Origin: Streptacidiphilus neutrinimicus
GTDB lineage: Bacteria > Actinomycetota > Actinomycetes > Streptomycetales > Streptomycetaceae
DNA: 50,534 nucleotides
Assembly (NCBI RefSeq): GCF_000787815.1
Contig: NZ_BBPO01000037.1
Span: forward strand, 1 to 50,534
Reading direction: 5' to 3'
Positions 32,923 through 42,401 of this stretch are shown here, piece by piece. The notes beneath the pieces were generated by a model. The model ran no database searches. It was not told the origin of the DNA and worked only from the letters and a program-made list of their open reading frames with translations. Position 1 is the first letter of the stretch. The number at the start of each line of letters is the position of its first letter. A program made the translations under genes and the position numbers.

Positions 32923-35900
32923 ATGACCGCCAGGACGGCTACGGACGCGTTCGGCACCGACGGCAGCGAGGGCGCCGACCCGTTCGGCACCGCCGCGCTG
33001 CGCAGGCGGGTGCTCGACGCGTGGGCGGCCGCGCCCGCCCGGTTCCGCGAGGACGCCAACGCCGAGGAGGAGCTGGCCCTCGGCGGCTACCGGGACCGGC
33101 TCGTCGTCGAGCTCGCCCAGAACGCCGCCGACGCCGCCAGGCGCGCCGGGGTGCCGGGCCGCCTCCGGCTGACGCTGCGCGGCGGCGTGCTGGCCGCCGC
33201 CAACACCGGCGCGCACCTGGACGCGGAGGGCGTCGAGTCCCTCTCCACGCTGCGCGCCTCCTCCAAGCGCGGGGACCGTGACGCCGGTTCCGTCGGCCGC
33301 TTCGGCGTCGGCTTCTCCGCCGTGCTGTCCGTCACCGACGAGCCGAGCATCATCGGCGTCCCGGGCGGGGTGCGCTGGTCGCTCGCCGAGGCGCGGCAGC
33401 TGGCCGCCGACGCGGCGCAGCGCCCCGGCGCGGACGCGGGCCTGACGGAGGAGCTGCGCCGCCGCGAGGGCCACGTCCCCCTGCTGCGCCTGCCGCTGCC
33501 CGCCGAGGGCACGCCGCCCGCCGGCTACGACACCGTCGTCCTGCTGCCCCTGCGCGACGCGGCCGCCCAGGACCTGACCCGGCGGCTCCTCGACGACACC
33601 GACGACGCGCTGCTGCTGGCCCTCCCCGGGCTGGCCGAGGTGGTCGTCGAGACCGAGGACGGGGTGCGCACCCTGGCCCGCCACGAGCCCGCGGGAGCCG
33701 CTGGAGCAGGCGGAACCCTCGGGGACGTGGACGAGGTCGTCATCGCCGACGACGGCTCCGAGACCCGCTGGCAGGTGCTCAGCCGCGGCGGCCCGCTCGA
33801 CGCCGAGCTGCTGGCCGACCGCACCACCGAGGAGCGCCACCGCCCGTTCTGGTCGCTCACCTGGGCCGTCCCCGTCGACGGCGCGGGCGACCCGGTCCGC
33901 GTCCGCTCCGCCTACCTGCACGCGCCCACGCCCAGCGACGAGCCGCTCGGCCTGCCCGCGCTGTTGATCGCCAGCTTCCCTCTCGACTCCACCCGCCGCC
34001 ACGTCGCGCCGGGCCGGCTCACCGACTTCCTCGTCGAGGAGGCCGCCGACGCCTACGCCGAACTGGTCCGCCGCCGCGGCGCGAGCCTCGGCTCGCTGCG
34101 CCTCGTCCCCGCCCCGCTCGGCAAGGGCGAGCTGGACGCCAAGCTGCGCCGCGCGATCCTGGCCCGGCTCCCCGAGACGCCCTTCCTGCCGGAGGCGGGA
34201 CAAGGGCTCAGCCTGCCGGAGGCGGGACAAGGGCTCAGCCTGCCGGAGGCGGGACAAGGGCTCAGCCTGCCGGAGGCGGGACAGGAGCAAGCCCTGCCGG
34301 AGGCCGTCGAGGAGGAGCGGGAGGCGGCGCTGCGGCCGCGCGACGCCGTCCTGCTCGAGGGCGCCGACGCCGAGGTCGTCCGCGCGCTGGCCACCGTCCT
34401 GCCGGGCCTGCTGCCCGCCGGGCTGGAGCGCCGCCAGGAGCTGCGCTCGCTGGAGGTGCGTCGCGTCGCCCTCGCCGAGACCGTGGACCAGCTCGCCAAC
34501 CTCGACCGCGAGCCCGAGTGGTGGCGCAACCTGTACGGCTCCCTTGCCGGCGCCGACCCGGAGGCGCTCGGCGCGCTGCCCGTCCCGCTCGCCGACGGTC
34601 GGATGGTCCGCGGCCCGCGCCGCGTCCTGGTGCCGGTGACCTGGAGCGGTCCCGCCGCGACGGGGGACGCGACGGGGGAGGAGGGCGCCGTCCGCGCCGA
34701 GGACCTGGAGATCCTCGGCCTGCGCCTGGCCCACCCCGACGCCGCCCACCCGCTGCTGGAGAAGCTCGGCGCGGGCGTCGCCACGCCCGCCGGTGTGCTG
34801 GAGACGCCGGAGGTACGGGCCGCCGTGGCCCGCTCCGCCGACCTCGACGACGACGAGGAGGCCGAGGAGCTGGCCGAGGCCGTCCTCCGCATCGTCCGAT
34901 CCGCCCTCGCAGAAGGAGAGTTGGCGGAAGGTCAACATCCGTGGCTGGCGAGGCTGGCACTCGCGGACGAGGAGGGCGAGTGGGCCCCGGCCGGTGAACT
35001 CGTCTTGCCTGGCAGCCCGTTGGCCGCCCTCGTGCACGAGGACGACGCCGTCTTCCTCGACGAGGAGCTGGTCGAGCGCTGGGGCGCGGACGTGCTGCGC
35101 GCCGTCGGCGTCGCCCACACCTTCGGCCTGCTGCGCGCCGAGGAGGCCGTCCTCGACCCGGACGACCTGGAGCGCTTCGACCCCACCGCGGCTGCCGACC
35201 GCGCGCTCGGCGGCGAGCCCGCCACCCTCCTCGACGAGGCGCCCGACGGCCTCGCCGAGTGGGCCGAGGACGTCACCGACCCGCTGTTGCGCGGCGACGA
35301 GCTGCCGCCCGGCATCCCGCCCGTCCCGCCCGTCGCCGCCGAACTCCTCGCGGTGCGCGACCTCGACCTCGTCGACGACGACGCCTGGCCCCAGGCCCTC
35401 GCGCTGCTCGCCCAGCCGCCGCTGCGCAGCGCCGTCGTCGACAAGGTCCGGCTGCTGCTGCCCGACGGCGGCACCGCCGAGGTCGTCCCCTACGCCGCCT
35501 GGTGGCTGCGCGACCACCCCGTCCTCGACGGCCGCGCCCCGGCGGGCCTGCGCGCCGCCGGCGGCGACAAGCTGCTGCGCGGCCTCTACGACGAGGCCCG
35601 CACCGACCTCGACGAGACCTTCCTGCACGCGCTCGGCGTCCGCACCACGCTCGCCGCGCTGCTGGAGGACCCGGACGGCCCCGACGACGTCCTCGACCGA
35701 CTCGCCGACGCGGAGCGACCCGTGGCGCACCGTCAGCTCCACGGCATCTACACCGCGCTGGCCACCGTCCCGCTGGACCGCGTGCCGCTGCCGGACGAGG
35801 TCCGCGCCCTGCCGCCGCTCGACCCGGCCACCCACCGGCGTCCCGCGCACACCGTCATCGTCGACGTCGCCGACGCGGTCGTCGCCGACGCGCCGGACCT

Positions 35901-36387
35901 GGTGCAGCTGCTGGACGACTTCCCGTTGATCACCGTCGCGCCCGCGCTGGCCACCGCGCTCGCCGAGCGCCTGCACGTCTCGCTCGCCAGCGAGATCGCG
36001 GGTGGACGCGTGCTCTCGGAGGGCACGGTCCGCGCCGTCCCCGAGGAGATCCGCGAGTTGCTGCCCGGCTGCCCCGCCGTCTACGAGGAGCACGAGGAGC
36101 TGCTCGTCGTCGGACCCGACGGCGAGGAGGCGCCGGTGGGTTGGCGCTGGGACGCCGAGACCGAGGCCCCGGCGCTGCCGGAGGGCGAGGAGGCCTCGGC
36201 GGACGAACCGGACGAGTTCGCGCCCGTCGTCCCCTACGGCACCCTGCACGCCGCCACCCCGGAGGGCCTGGCTGCCGGCCTCGCCTGGGCGGCGGGCGCC
36301 TGGCAGCGCCGCTTCGAGGTGCTGGCCCTGCTCGGTGACCCGGACCGGGCCTACGAGCTCGGCGCCGCACGGGACTTCGAGGGCTGA
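32923..36387 (+). CDS. Sacsin-type HSP90-like ATPase protein
   Basis: 1154 residues from ATG 32923 (GGGAGG upstream; the open frame to 32860 is excluded). An N-terminal GHKL ATPase module is clear: LVVELAQNAADAARRAG (N-box), LAAANTGAHLDAEGVESLST, SSKRGDRDAGSVGRFGVGFS (the glycine-rich lid). This is the sacsin/HSP90-like ATP-binding arrangement found in large actinobacterial proteins, presumably a chaperone or regulator. The remaining ~900 residues are acidic and Ala/Leu-rich. A 27-bp tandem repeat is inside the gene (34186-34293). No relation to the cytochrome c genes beyond direction. Confidence 0.85.
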   Translation: MTARTATDAFGTDGSEGADPFGTAALRRRVLDAWAAAPARFREDANAEEELALGGYRDRLVVELAQNAADAARRAGVPGRLRLTLRGGVLAAANTGAHLDAEGVESLSTLRASSKRGDRDAGSVGRFGVGFSAVLSVTDEPSIIGVPGGVRWSLAEARQLAADAAQRPGADAGLTEELRRREGHVPLLRLPLPAEGTPPAGYDTVVLLPLRDAAAQDLTRRLLDDTDDALLLALPGLAEVVVETEDGVRTLARHEPAGAAGAGGTLGDVDEVVIADDGSETRWQVLSRGGPLDAELLADRTTEERHRPFWSLTWAVPVDGAGDPVRVRSAYLHAPTPSDEPLGLPALLIASFPLDSTRRHVAPGRLTDFLVEEAADAYAELVRRRGASLGSLRLVPAPLGKGELDAKLRRAILARLPETPFLPEAGQGLSLPEAGQGLSLPEAGQGLSLPEAGQEQALPEAVEEEREAALRPRDAVLLEGADAEVVRALATVLPGLLPAGLERRQELRSLEVRRVALAETVDQLANLDREPEWWRNLYGSLAGADPEALGALPVPLADGRMVRGPRRVLVPVTWSGPAATGDATGEEGAVRAEDLEILGLRLAHPDAAHPLLEKLGAGVATPAGVLETPEVRAAVARSADLDDDEEAEELAEAVLRIVRSALAEGELAEGQHPWLARLALADEEGEWAPAGELVLPGSPLAALVHEDDAVFLDEELVERWGADVLRAVGVAHTFGLLRAEEAVLDPDDLERFDPTAAADRALGGEPATLLDEAPDGLAEWAEDVTDPLLRGDELPPGIPPVPPVAAELLAVRDLDLVDDDAWPQALALLAQPPLRSAVVDKVRLLLPDGGTAEVVPYAAWWLRDHPVLDGRAPAGLRAAGGDKLLRGLYDEARTDLDETFLHALGVRTTLAALLEDPDGPDDVLDRLADAERPVAHRQLHGIYTALATVPLDRVPLPDEVRALPPLDPATHRRPAHTVIVDVADAVVADAPDLVQLLDDFPLITVAPALATALAERLHVSLASEIAGGRVLSEGTVRAVPEEIRELLPGCPAVYEEHEELLVVGPDGEEAPVGWRWDAETEAPALPEGEEASADEPDEFAPVVPYGTLHAATPEGLAAGLAWAAGAWQRRFEVLALLGDPDRAYELGAARDFEG
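34186..34293 (+). repeat. 27-bp in-frame tandem repeats in the sacsin-like gene
   Basis: Three perfect copies of a 27-bp unit (34186, 34213, 34240) and a diverged fourth (34267), each encoding LPEAGQGLS. The perfect DNA identity means recent expansion. The repeats lie in a linker before a Glu-rich stretch, so the copy number may vary between strains. Confidence 0.95.
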
Positions 36388-36416
36388 GCGGGCTGCGAGG
36401 GCTGAGGGTGCTTCGA

Positions 36417-36446
36417 GAGCCCCGGGGCGGCGCGCCCCCGGGGCTC
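36417..36446. terminator. Convergent terminator hairpin
   Basis: An 11-bp perfect GC stem (36417-36427 with 36436-36446) with an 8-base loop between the sacsin-like gene and the DUF2079 gene; the latter's stop codon overlaps its right arm by two bases. Works for both directions. Confidence 0.8.
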
Positions 36447-37914
36447 AGCTCACCTGCTCCAGCACGGCGAACTGCATCTGGTCCGTCAGGACCCGGTAGC
36501 TGTGCCCGGGGTGCAGCTGCGCAGCGTAGGCGGGGAGGTCGGCGGGCGGTGACGGGGACCAGCCGTAGGAGAGGTCCAGCACCAGGTACTGCGGCCCGGC
36601 CGTCGCGCCGCCCAGCCAGTACAGGTCGGTGCGGGCGGCCAGGCGCGACATCCCGGTGATGTTGGACTCCACCACCGCGCCGTCCGGCACCAGCGCGAGC
36701 GCGCGCGAGATCGCGTCGCCGCGCGGCGTCGACGTGTACGTCGAGGGCCGCAGCACCGACGCCGCGGGCAGCGACAGCGTCGCGCACAGCGCGAGCGCGA
36801 CCGCCGTCACCGCCGGGACGACGGCGCGGTCCGCGTAGGCGCGCAGCCAGCCGGGCGCGTCCTCACGGTCCCGCAGCCGGCGGACCGCGTCGACCAGGGC
36901 CAGGAAGAGCACCGGCATCAGCACCGCGTTGTAGTGCCAGGCGGTGCCCCAGTAGTCCGGATCGGAGGAGACGAAGCGCCAGCCCAGCGTCGGCAGCGCC
37001 ACCAGCAGCAGCGGGGAGCGCAGCGCGAGGAAGCCGGTGACGCCCAGGAGCATGCCGAGCGTGGTCAGCTTGACGTCCGCCGGGCTGAGCAGGCCCGTCA
37101 GAAGGTGCGTCCAGCCGCCGCTGGGCAGCTTGTCCCGGTAGCCGTAGCGGCCCGACGAGTTGAAGTGCGGGATCACGCCCCACACCGTCAGCGCCGTCAT
37201 CCCGAGGCCGAAGACCGCCAGCATCGCCCCGAGCACGCGCTCCCGCAGCAGGAACAGCAGCAGCCCGATCGCGGCGACGGTGACGCCCAGATCCTCCTTG
37301 ACCATCGTCAGCGGCAGCGCCCAGAACGCCGCCCGGTGGAACCGGCGCAGCAGCACGTTGCGCAGCACCACCGCCAGGATCGGCACCGCGAAGGCGATCT
37401 CGTGCAAGTCGAAGTCGACCGCGCGCTGCAGCCCCCAGGAGAGCCCGTACGCCGTGCCCAGGCAGAGCGCCTTGGCGCGGGAGACGAACCGCCCGGCCGT
37501 CGCGGACACCACCGTCACCGAGCTCGCGAACAGCGCGGACTGGGCGAGCAGCAGCGTCGCCGTCGACGGGAGGAGCCACCAGAGCGGGGCCAGCAGGGCC
37601 ATGATCGGGCTGAAGTGGTCGCCGAGGATGTTCGCGTCGGCGCCCTTGACGTGCACGATCGGCGCGTGGAAGTCCGCGTACTGCCGGACCTCCTCGACGA
37701 AGATCGCGGTGTCCCAGGACATCGAGCCGTCGTGCAGGTACCGGCTGAGCGAGACGACCGAGTAGCCGACGCAGAAGACCAGCCCGAGCAGCAGGTACGG
37801 CCAGGTGGTCCGCTTCGGCAGCAGTCGGTGTCGCGAGCGCCCGGCCCCGCGCTGGGCGGGGATCCTGGCGGTCGCGCGGTCGGCTGCGGTGGCGTCCTGG
37901 CTCACCCGCCGCAC
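36445..37914 (-). CDS. DUF2079 polytopic membrane protein
   Basis: 489 residues from GTG 37914 (or GTG 37905). An N-terminal basic tail, then about ten membrane segments and conserved DUF2079 signatures: SMSWDTAIFVEEVRQYADF and LGDHFSPIMALLAPLWWLLP, and RAVDFDLHEIAFAVPILAVV. Such proteins resemble glycosyltransferase-family membrane enzymes of the GT-C type but have no assigned activity. Transcribed convergently with the sacsin-like gene; followed on the same strand by nothing. It lies just after the P-type ATPase gene on the same strand (31 bp apart), so the two may be co-transcribed. Confidence 0.82.
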   Translation of the reverse strand: MRRVSQDATAADRATARIPAQRGAGRSRHRLLPKRTTWPYLLLGLVFCVGYSVVSLSRYLHDGSMSWDTAIFVEEVRQYADFHAPIVHVKGADANILGDHFSPIMALLAPLWWLLPSTATLLLAQSALFASSVTVVSATAGRFVSRAKALCLGTAYGLSWGLQRAVDFDLHEIAFAVPILAVVLRNVLLRRFHRAAFWALPLTMVKEDLGVTVAAIGLLLFLLRERVLGAMLAVFGLGMTALTVWGVIPHFNSSGRYGYRDKLPSGGWTHLLTGLLSPADVKLTTLGMLLGVTGFLALRSPLLLVALPTLGWRFVSSDPDYWGTAWHYNAVLMPVLFLALVDAVRRLRDREDAPGWLRAYADRAVVPAVTAVALALCATLSLPAASVLRPSTYTSTPRGDAISRALALVPDGAVVESNITGMSRLAARTDLYWLGGATAGPQYLVLDLSYGWSPSPPADLPAYAAQLHPGHSYRVLTDQMQFAVLEQVS

Positions 37915-37945
37915 GGTACCGGTGCGGCAGGCTCCGCAGAAGGGT

Positions 37946-40387
37946 CTACTCCTGTGAGCGCACCGGTGGTTCCGGCTGCGAGTCGTGCGAACGCCGGGCC
38001 CGCACGCTCGACGGCTGTGGCAGGCCGATGTTGATCCACCTCCAGACGATCTCCAGCAGCACCCCGGCCACCAGCGCGATCGCCACCCCCGTCAACGGGT
38101 CGCGCCAGCCCTCCAGATGCAGCTGGAAGAAGGTCTGCGCCCACGGCACGGTCATCACCAGCACGAAGCCGAGGCCCATCGCCGCCACCAGGACCAGCTT
38201 CCACAGCGCGTAGGGCCGCGCGATGATCGCCAGCACCCACAGCGCCACGATGAACAGCGTCAGCGTCGCCGTCGAGGTGTCGGCCACCTGGCCCGTCGCG
38301 TGGTTCGCGCGCGCCAGCATGTACGCGGTGAACGCCGCCGCGCCCGCGATCACGCCCGCCGGGATCGCGAAGCGCAGTACCCGGCGCACGAACCCCGGCC
38401 GCGCCCGCTCGTTGTTGGGCGCGAGCGCCAGGAAGAAGGCCGGGATGCCGATGGTCAGCCCGCTCAGCACGGTGGAGTGCCGCGGCAGGAACGGGTACGG
38501 CACCCGGCAGACGATCGTCGCCAGCGCCAGCAGCACCGCGTAGACCGTCTTCACCAGGAACAGGTTGGCGACGCGCTCGATGTTGCCGATCACCCGCCGG
38601 CCCTCGGCGACGACCAGCGGGAGCGTCGAGAACCGGTTGTCCAGCAGCACGATCTGCGCCACGGCCCGGGTCGCCTCGCTGCCCGAGCCCATCGCCACGC
38701 CGATGTCGGCGTCCTTCAGCGCCAGCACGTCGTTGACGCCGTCGCCGGTCATCGCCACGTGGTGGCCGCGCGACTGCAGCGCGCCGACCATGTCCCGCTT
38801 CTGCTGAGGCGAGACCCGGCCGAAGACCGAGTGGCCCTCCACCGCCGCCGCGAGGTCCTCCGGGTCCATCGCGGCCTTCGGCAGCCGCCGCGCGTCCATC
38901 GGGTCCTGCGCGCCCGGCAGCCCGAGGGAGTTCGCGACCGCGCCGACCGACAACGCGTTGTCGCCGGAGATCACCTTGGCGGAGACGTTCTGCCGCGCGA
39001 AGTAGCGCAGCGTGTCCGCCGCGTCCGGTCGCACCCGCTGCCGCAGCACCACCAGGGCCCGGGGCGCGAGGCCCACGGCCGGGTCCGGCGCGTCCAGCGG
39101 CGTCGGCGTCCGCGCCAGCAGCAGCACCCGCAGCCCCTGCGCCCCGAGCCGGTCCACCTCAGCCAGCGCCGGGCTCTCCGCGGGCAGCAGTACGTCCGGC
39201 GCGCCCAGCAGCCATGTCCCGACGCCGCCGTCGTCCTCCCGCAGTTCCGCCCCGGACCACTTGCGGGCCGAGGAGAACGCAGCCGCCTGCTCCACGGCCC
39301 AGCCCGCCCGCTCGTCGTCGGTCGCGGCCGGGTGCACGTCGATGATCGCCTGGAGGCTGGCATTGGGACGCGGGTCCGCCGTGCCGAGCGCGGTGAGCGC
39401 CCGCGCGATCTCCTCGGGGCCCGCGCCGTCGAGGGGACGGATCTCCTCGACGTCCATGCCGCCCTCGGTGAGCGTGCCGGTCTTGTCCAGGCACACCGTG
39501 TCGACGCGGGCCAGCCCCTCGATCGCGGGCAGCTCCTGCACCAGACACTGCCTGCGGCCCAGCCGGATCACGCCGATCGCGAAGGCCACCGAGGTCAGCA
39601 GCACCAGGCCCTCCGGCACCATCGGCACGATGCCCGCCACCATGCGCCGGATCGCCTCACGCAGATCGCTGCCCGAGACGTAGAGCTGGCTGAGGATCAG
39701 CCCGATCGCCGTCGGGATCAGCAGGTAGGTGATGAAGCGCAGGATGGTGTCGATGCCGGTGCGCAGCTCCGACTCGACCAGGGTGAACCGGCTCGCCTCC
39801 TCGGCCAGCTGTGCGGCGTACGCCTCGCGCCCGACCTTCGTGGTGGCGAACGAACCGCCGCCGGCCACCACGAAGCTGCCCGAGAGCACCGGGTCGCCCG
39901 GGTGCTTGAGCACCGGGTCCGCCTCGCCGGTCAGCAGCGACTCGTCGACCTCCAGCCCGTCGGCCTCGGCCACCTGCCCGTCGACGGTGATCTTGTCCCC
40001 GGATCCCAGCTCGACCAGGTCGCCGAGCACGATCTCGCTGTTGCTGACCGCGACGCTCGTCCCGTTGCGCCGCACCCGGGGCTTGGCCTCGCCGATCACG
40101 GCCAGGTTGTCGAGCGTCTGCTTGGCCCGCAGCTCCTGCACGATCCCGATGCCGGTGTTGGCGACGATGATGAAGCCGAACAGCCCGTCCTGGATCGGCC
40201 CGACCACGAGGATCACCACGAAAAGCGAGCCGATGATCGCGTTGAAGCGGGTGAAGACATTGGCCCGGACGATCTCGGCGGTCGACCGGCTGGACCGCAG
40301 CGGGACGTCGTTCACCTGACCCGCGGCGACACGCTGCGCCACCTCGGCGTCCGTCAGTCCGGTGAGGGTCGGCAGCGTGCTGGTCAT
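37946..40387 (-). CDS. P-type cation-transporting ATPase
   Basis: 813 residues from ATG 40387; the longer frame to 40462 adds a non-conserved basic leader. Motifs: TGEADP at 153-158, the VPEGL loop (257-261), the phosphorylated Asp301 in CLDKTGTLTEGG, and the TGDGVND-type hinge near the C-terminal half (MTGDGVNDVLALKDADIGVA). About eight TM segments, including a long C-terminal set. The cation is not clear; an intact CPx metal motif is not visible. Probably a Mg/Ca-like or type IIA/III ATPase. Confidence 0.93.
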   Translation of the reverse strand: MTSTLPTLTGLTDAEVAQRVAAGQVNDVPLRSSRSTAEIVRANVFTRFNAIIGSLFVVILVVGPIQDGLFGFIIVANTGIGIVQELRAKQTLDNLAVIGEAKPRVRRNGTSVAVSNSEIVLGDLVELGSGDKITVDGQVAEADGLEVDESLLTGEADPVLKHPGDPVLSGSFVVAGGGSFATTKVGREAYAAQLAEEASRFTLVESELRTGIDTILRFITYLLIPTAIGLILSQLYVSGSDLREAIRRMVAGIVPMVPEGLVLLTSVAFAIGVIRLGRRQCLVQELPAIEGLARVDTVCLDKTGTLTEGGMDVEEIRPLDGAGPEEIARALTALGTADPRPNASLQAIIDVHPAATDDERAGWAVEQAAAFSSARKWSGAELREDDGGVGTWLLGAPDVLLPAESPALAEVDRLGAQGLRVLLLARTPTPLDAPDPAVGLAPRALVVLRQRVRPDAADTLRYFARQNVSAKVISGDNALSVGAVANSLGLPGAQDPMDARRLPKAAMDPEDLAAAVEGHSVFGRVSPQQKRDMVGALQSRGHHVAMTGDGVNDVLALKDADIGVAMGSGSEATRAVAQIVLLDNRFSTLPLVVAEGRRVIGNIERVANLFLVKTVYAVLLALATIVCRVPYPFLPRHSTVLSGLTIGIPAFFLALAPNNERARPGFVRRVLRFAIPAGVIAGAAAFTAYMLARANHATGQVADTSTATLTLFIVALWVLAIIARPYALWKLVLVAAMGLGFVLVMTVPWAQTFFQLHLEGWRDPLTGVAIALVAGVLLEIVWRWINIGLPQPSSVRARRSHDSQPEPPVRSQE

Positions 40388-40406
40388 ACGGCCGACCCTA
40401 GGTTGG

Positions 40407-40715
40407 CTACTGCTCGGGCGCCCGCTGGGCACGCCGGGCCTCGTCGCGGCGCGCCGTGTCACGGCGGATCGCGTCGCGCCGGGCGCGGCAGTACCAGATG
40501 CCGATCAGCCCGAGCCCGAATCCGGCCAGGCAGATCCACTGCCAGTCGCCCCGGCCGTGGGCGGCCATGGAGGAGTGGAAGGGCAGCAGCACGAGGAAGC
40601 CGATCAACCACACCACTGTGCCGCCGGTCACGATGGCGACGTCGTTCGCCTCCATCGGCGGGGCGGAGGGCAGCTTGGTCGTCTGCTTCATCAGGCCGGG
40701 CATCTTCACCTTCAC
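40407..40715 (-). CDS. DUF2530 membrane protein
   Basis: 102 residues with two membrane segments: VAIVTGGTVVWLIGFLVLLP and WICLAGFGLGLIGIWYCRARR, followed by a basic/Arg-rich tail. This is the DUF2530 pattern (DVAIVTGGTVVW...GLGLIGIWYC), a small actinobacterial membrane protein of unknown role. It lies upstream of and divergent from the NCS2 permease gene, as is common for this family next to purine permeases. Start may be ATG 40715 or a Met a few codons later. Confidence 0.85.
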   Translation of the reverse strand: MKVKMPGLMKQTTKLPSAPPMEANDVAIVTGGTVVWLIGFLVLLPFHSSMAAHGRGDWQWICLAGFGLGLIGIWYCRARRDAIRRDTARRDEARRAQRAPEQ

Positions 40716-40739
40716 GTCGCTGAGCGTACCGCGACGCCT

Positions 40740-40855
40740 CGGAGCGCCCTTTGTTTAGAGGTTTGTACAGTCTACGCGCGCAGATGGCTAAAACCTTTTG
40801 TTTATTTGATACTGGACGCGCTCGAACCCCGCCCCAAATCAGGAAAGCCCCCTCC
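40740..40855 (+). promoter_or_regulatory. AT-rich promoter region of the NCS2 permease
   Basis: This divergent intergenic segment is markedly lower in GC than its surroundings, with runs such as ttgtttagaggtttgtac and aaccttttgtttatttgata. A site for a purine-type repressor is plausible because purine permeases are usually so controlled. No defined operator or riboswitch fold could be seen by eye. Confidence 0.4.
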
Positions 40856-42313
40856 ATGACCTCGGCCGCCCCTGCCACGACCGCGCCCGCCGATCCCGGA
40901 CCCCACACGCCTCGCAACGGCCTGGACCGGTACTTCAAGATCTCCGAGCGGGGCTCCAGCTTCGGCCGTGAGATCCGCGGCGGCGCCGCGACCTTCTTCG
41001 CGATGGCCTACATCATCGTGCTGAACCCGATCATCCTTTCCTCGGCGACGGACAAATTCGGCCACCACCTGAACAGCGGTCAGCTGGTCACCGCCACGGT
41101 CATCACCGCCGGGTTCACCACGCTGCTGATGGGCGTCTTCGCCAACGTCCCGATCGCGCTCGCCGCCGGCCTCGGCGTCAACAGCGTCGTCGCGCTCCAG
41201 CTCGCGCCGAAGATGACCTGGCCGGACGCGATGGGCATGGTGGTCCTCGCCGGTATCGCGATCATGGTCCTGGTCGCCACGGGCCTGCGCGAGCGCGTCA
41301 TGGCGGCGGTGCCGCTGAGCCTGCGCAAGGCCATCGCCATCGGCATCGGCCTCTTCATCGCCCTGATCGGCATGGTCGACGGCGGCTTCGTCACCCGCAT
41401 CCCGGACGCCGCCCACACCACCGTCCCGCTCCAGCTCGGCGGCAACGGTCACCTCAACGGCTGGCCGACCCTGGTCTTCATCCTGGGCACGCTGCTCACC
41501 CTGATCCTGATCGTCCGCAAGGTCCCGGGCGCGATCCTGATCTCCATCGTGGTCGCCACGGTCTTCGCGATGATCGTCGACAAGGTCGCCACGATCCCCG
41601 CCGACAGCTGGGGCCTGACCGTCCCCGCCCTCCCGCACAGCGCCGTCGCCACCCCGGACTTCGGCCTGCTCGGCAAGGTCTCCCTCTTCGGCGGCTTCGG
41701 TCAGGTCGGCGTGCTGACCGGCGTCCTCTTCGTCTTCACCGTGCTGCTGTCCTGCTTCTTCGACGCCATGGGCACCGTCCTGGGCGTCGCCGAGGAGGCC
41801 CACCTCCTCGACAAGCAGGGCAACCTGCCGGGCATGAACAAGGTCCTGATGATCGACGGCATCGCGACCCTCACCGGCGGCGCGACCTCCAGCTCCGCCG
41901 GCACCTGCTTCGCCGAGTCCACCACCGGCGTCGGCGAGGGCGCCCGCACCGGCCTCGCCTCCGTCGTCACCGGCCTCCTCTTCGTCGCGGCGCTCTTCCT
42001 GACCCCCCTGGCCACCATGGTCCCCAGCCAGGCGGCCACCCCGGCCCTCCTGGTCGTCGGCTTCCTGATCATGGCCAGCGGGATCAAGGAGATCGACTGG
42101 TCGGACTACACGATCGCCATCCCGGCGTTCCTGACCATGATCATCATGCCGTTCACGTACTCAATCACTAACGGAATAGGGATTGGTTTTATCGTCTTCT
42201 GCATCCTGCGCATCGCGACGGGGCGTTGGCGTGAGGTGCCGGTGGCGCTGTACGTGGTGGCGGGCGTGTTCGCCTTCTACTACCTGATGCCGGCGCTGGG
42301 GATCGGGCAGTGA
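40856..42313 (+). CDS. NCS2-family purine/uracil permease
   Basis: 485 residues from ATG 40856; the open frame upstream is discarded. NCS2 (AzgA-like) features: GLDRYFKISERGSSFGREIR near the N-terminus, FFAMAYIIVLNPIILS, the conserved NSVVALQLAPKMTWPDAMG-type segment, SCFFDAMGTVLGVAEEA, and SSAGTCFAESTTGVGEGART. About 12 TM segments. Imports a purine base such as adenine, guanine or hypoxanthine. Its last 95 bp are found again at two places downstream, see the repeats. Confidence 0.93.
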   Translation: MTSAAPATTAPADPGPHTPRNGLDRYFKISERGSSFGREIRGGAATFFAMAYIIVLNPIILSSATDKFGHHLNSGQLVTATVITAGFTTLLMGVFANVPIALAAGLGVNSVVALQLAPKMTWPDAMGMVVLAGIAIMVLVATGLRERVMAAVPLSLRKAIAIGIGLFIALIGMVDGGFVTRIPDAAHTTVPLQLGGNGHLNGWPTLVFILGTLLTLILIVRKVPGAILISIVVATVFAMIVDKVATIPADSWGLTVPALPHSAVATPDFGLLGKVSLFGGFGQVGVLTGVLFVFTVLLSCFFDAMGTVLGVAEEAHLLDKQGNLPGMNKVLMIDGIATLTGGATSSSAGTCFAESTTGVGEGARTGLASVVTGLLFVAALFLTPLATMVPSQAATPALLVVGFLIMASGIKEIDWSDYTIAIPAFLTMIIMPFTYSITNGIGIGFIVFCILRIATGRWREVPVALYVVAGVFAFYYLMPALGIGQ

Positions 42314-42372
42314 CCTGCGGCTGAGCAAGCCAAAGGGCCCGCCCACCGGTGTCGAATCTGGTGGGCGGGCCC
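42217..42372 (+). repeat. NCS2 3'-end repeat, copy 1 (native end plus terminator)
   Basis: The last ~97 bp of the permease gene plus ~60 bp including the terminator. It matches 45537-45690 across both parts, with 4 substitutions and one 3-bp gap in the coding part. It matches 44562-44658 in the coding part only (4 mismatches in 95). Confidence 0.9.
42335..42372. terminator. Terminator after the NCS2 permease gene
   Basis: A perfect 13-bp GC-rich stem (42335-42347 with 42360-42372) and 12-base loop, between the permease and the convergent gene at 42402. A near copy is at 45651-45690. Confidence 0.85.
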
Positions 42373-42401
42373 CGTCGCTGTTCGGCGTCGGGCAGCAGCG
42401 C

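Noticed and set aside
32842-36249. 1135-residue open frame on the minus strand opposite the sacsin-like gene
   Set aside because: It is Arg/Gly/Val-rich shadow translation of a GC-rich gene; the plus-strand frame has clear GHKL motifs and a ribosome site.
37985-40723. 912-residue plus-strand open frame across the P-type ATPase and DUF2530 genes
   Set aside because: Composition is His/Arg/Pro-rich with no motif, and the minus strand shows full P-type ATPase motifs in the same DNA.
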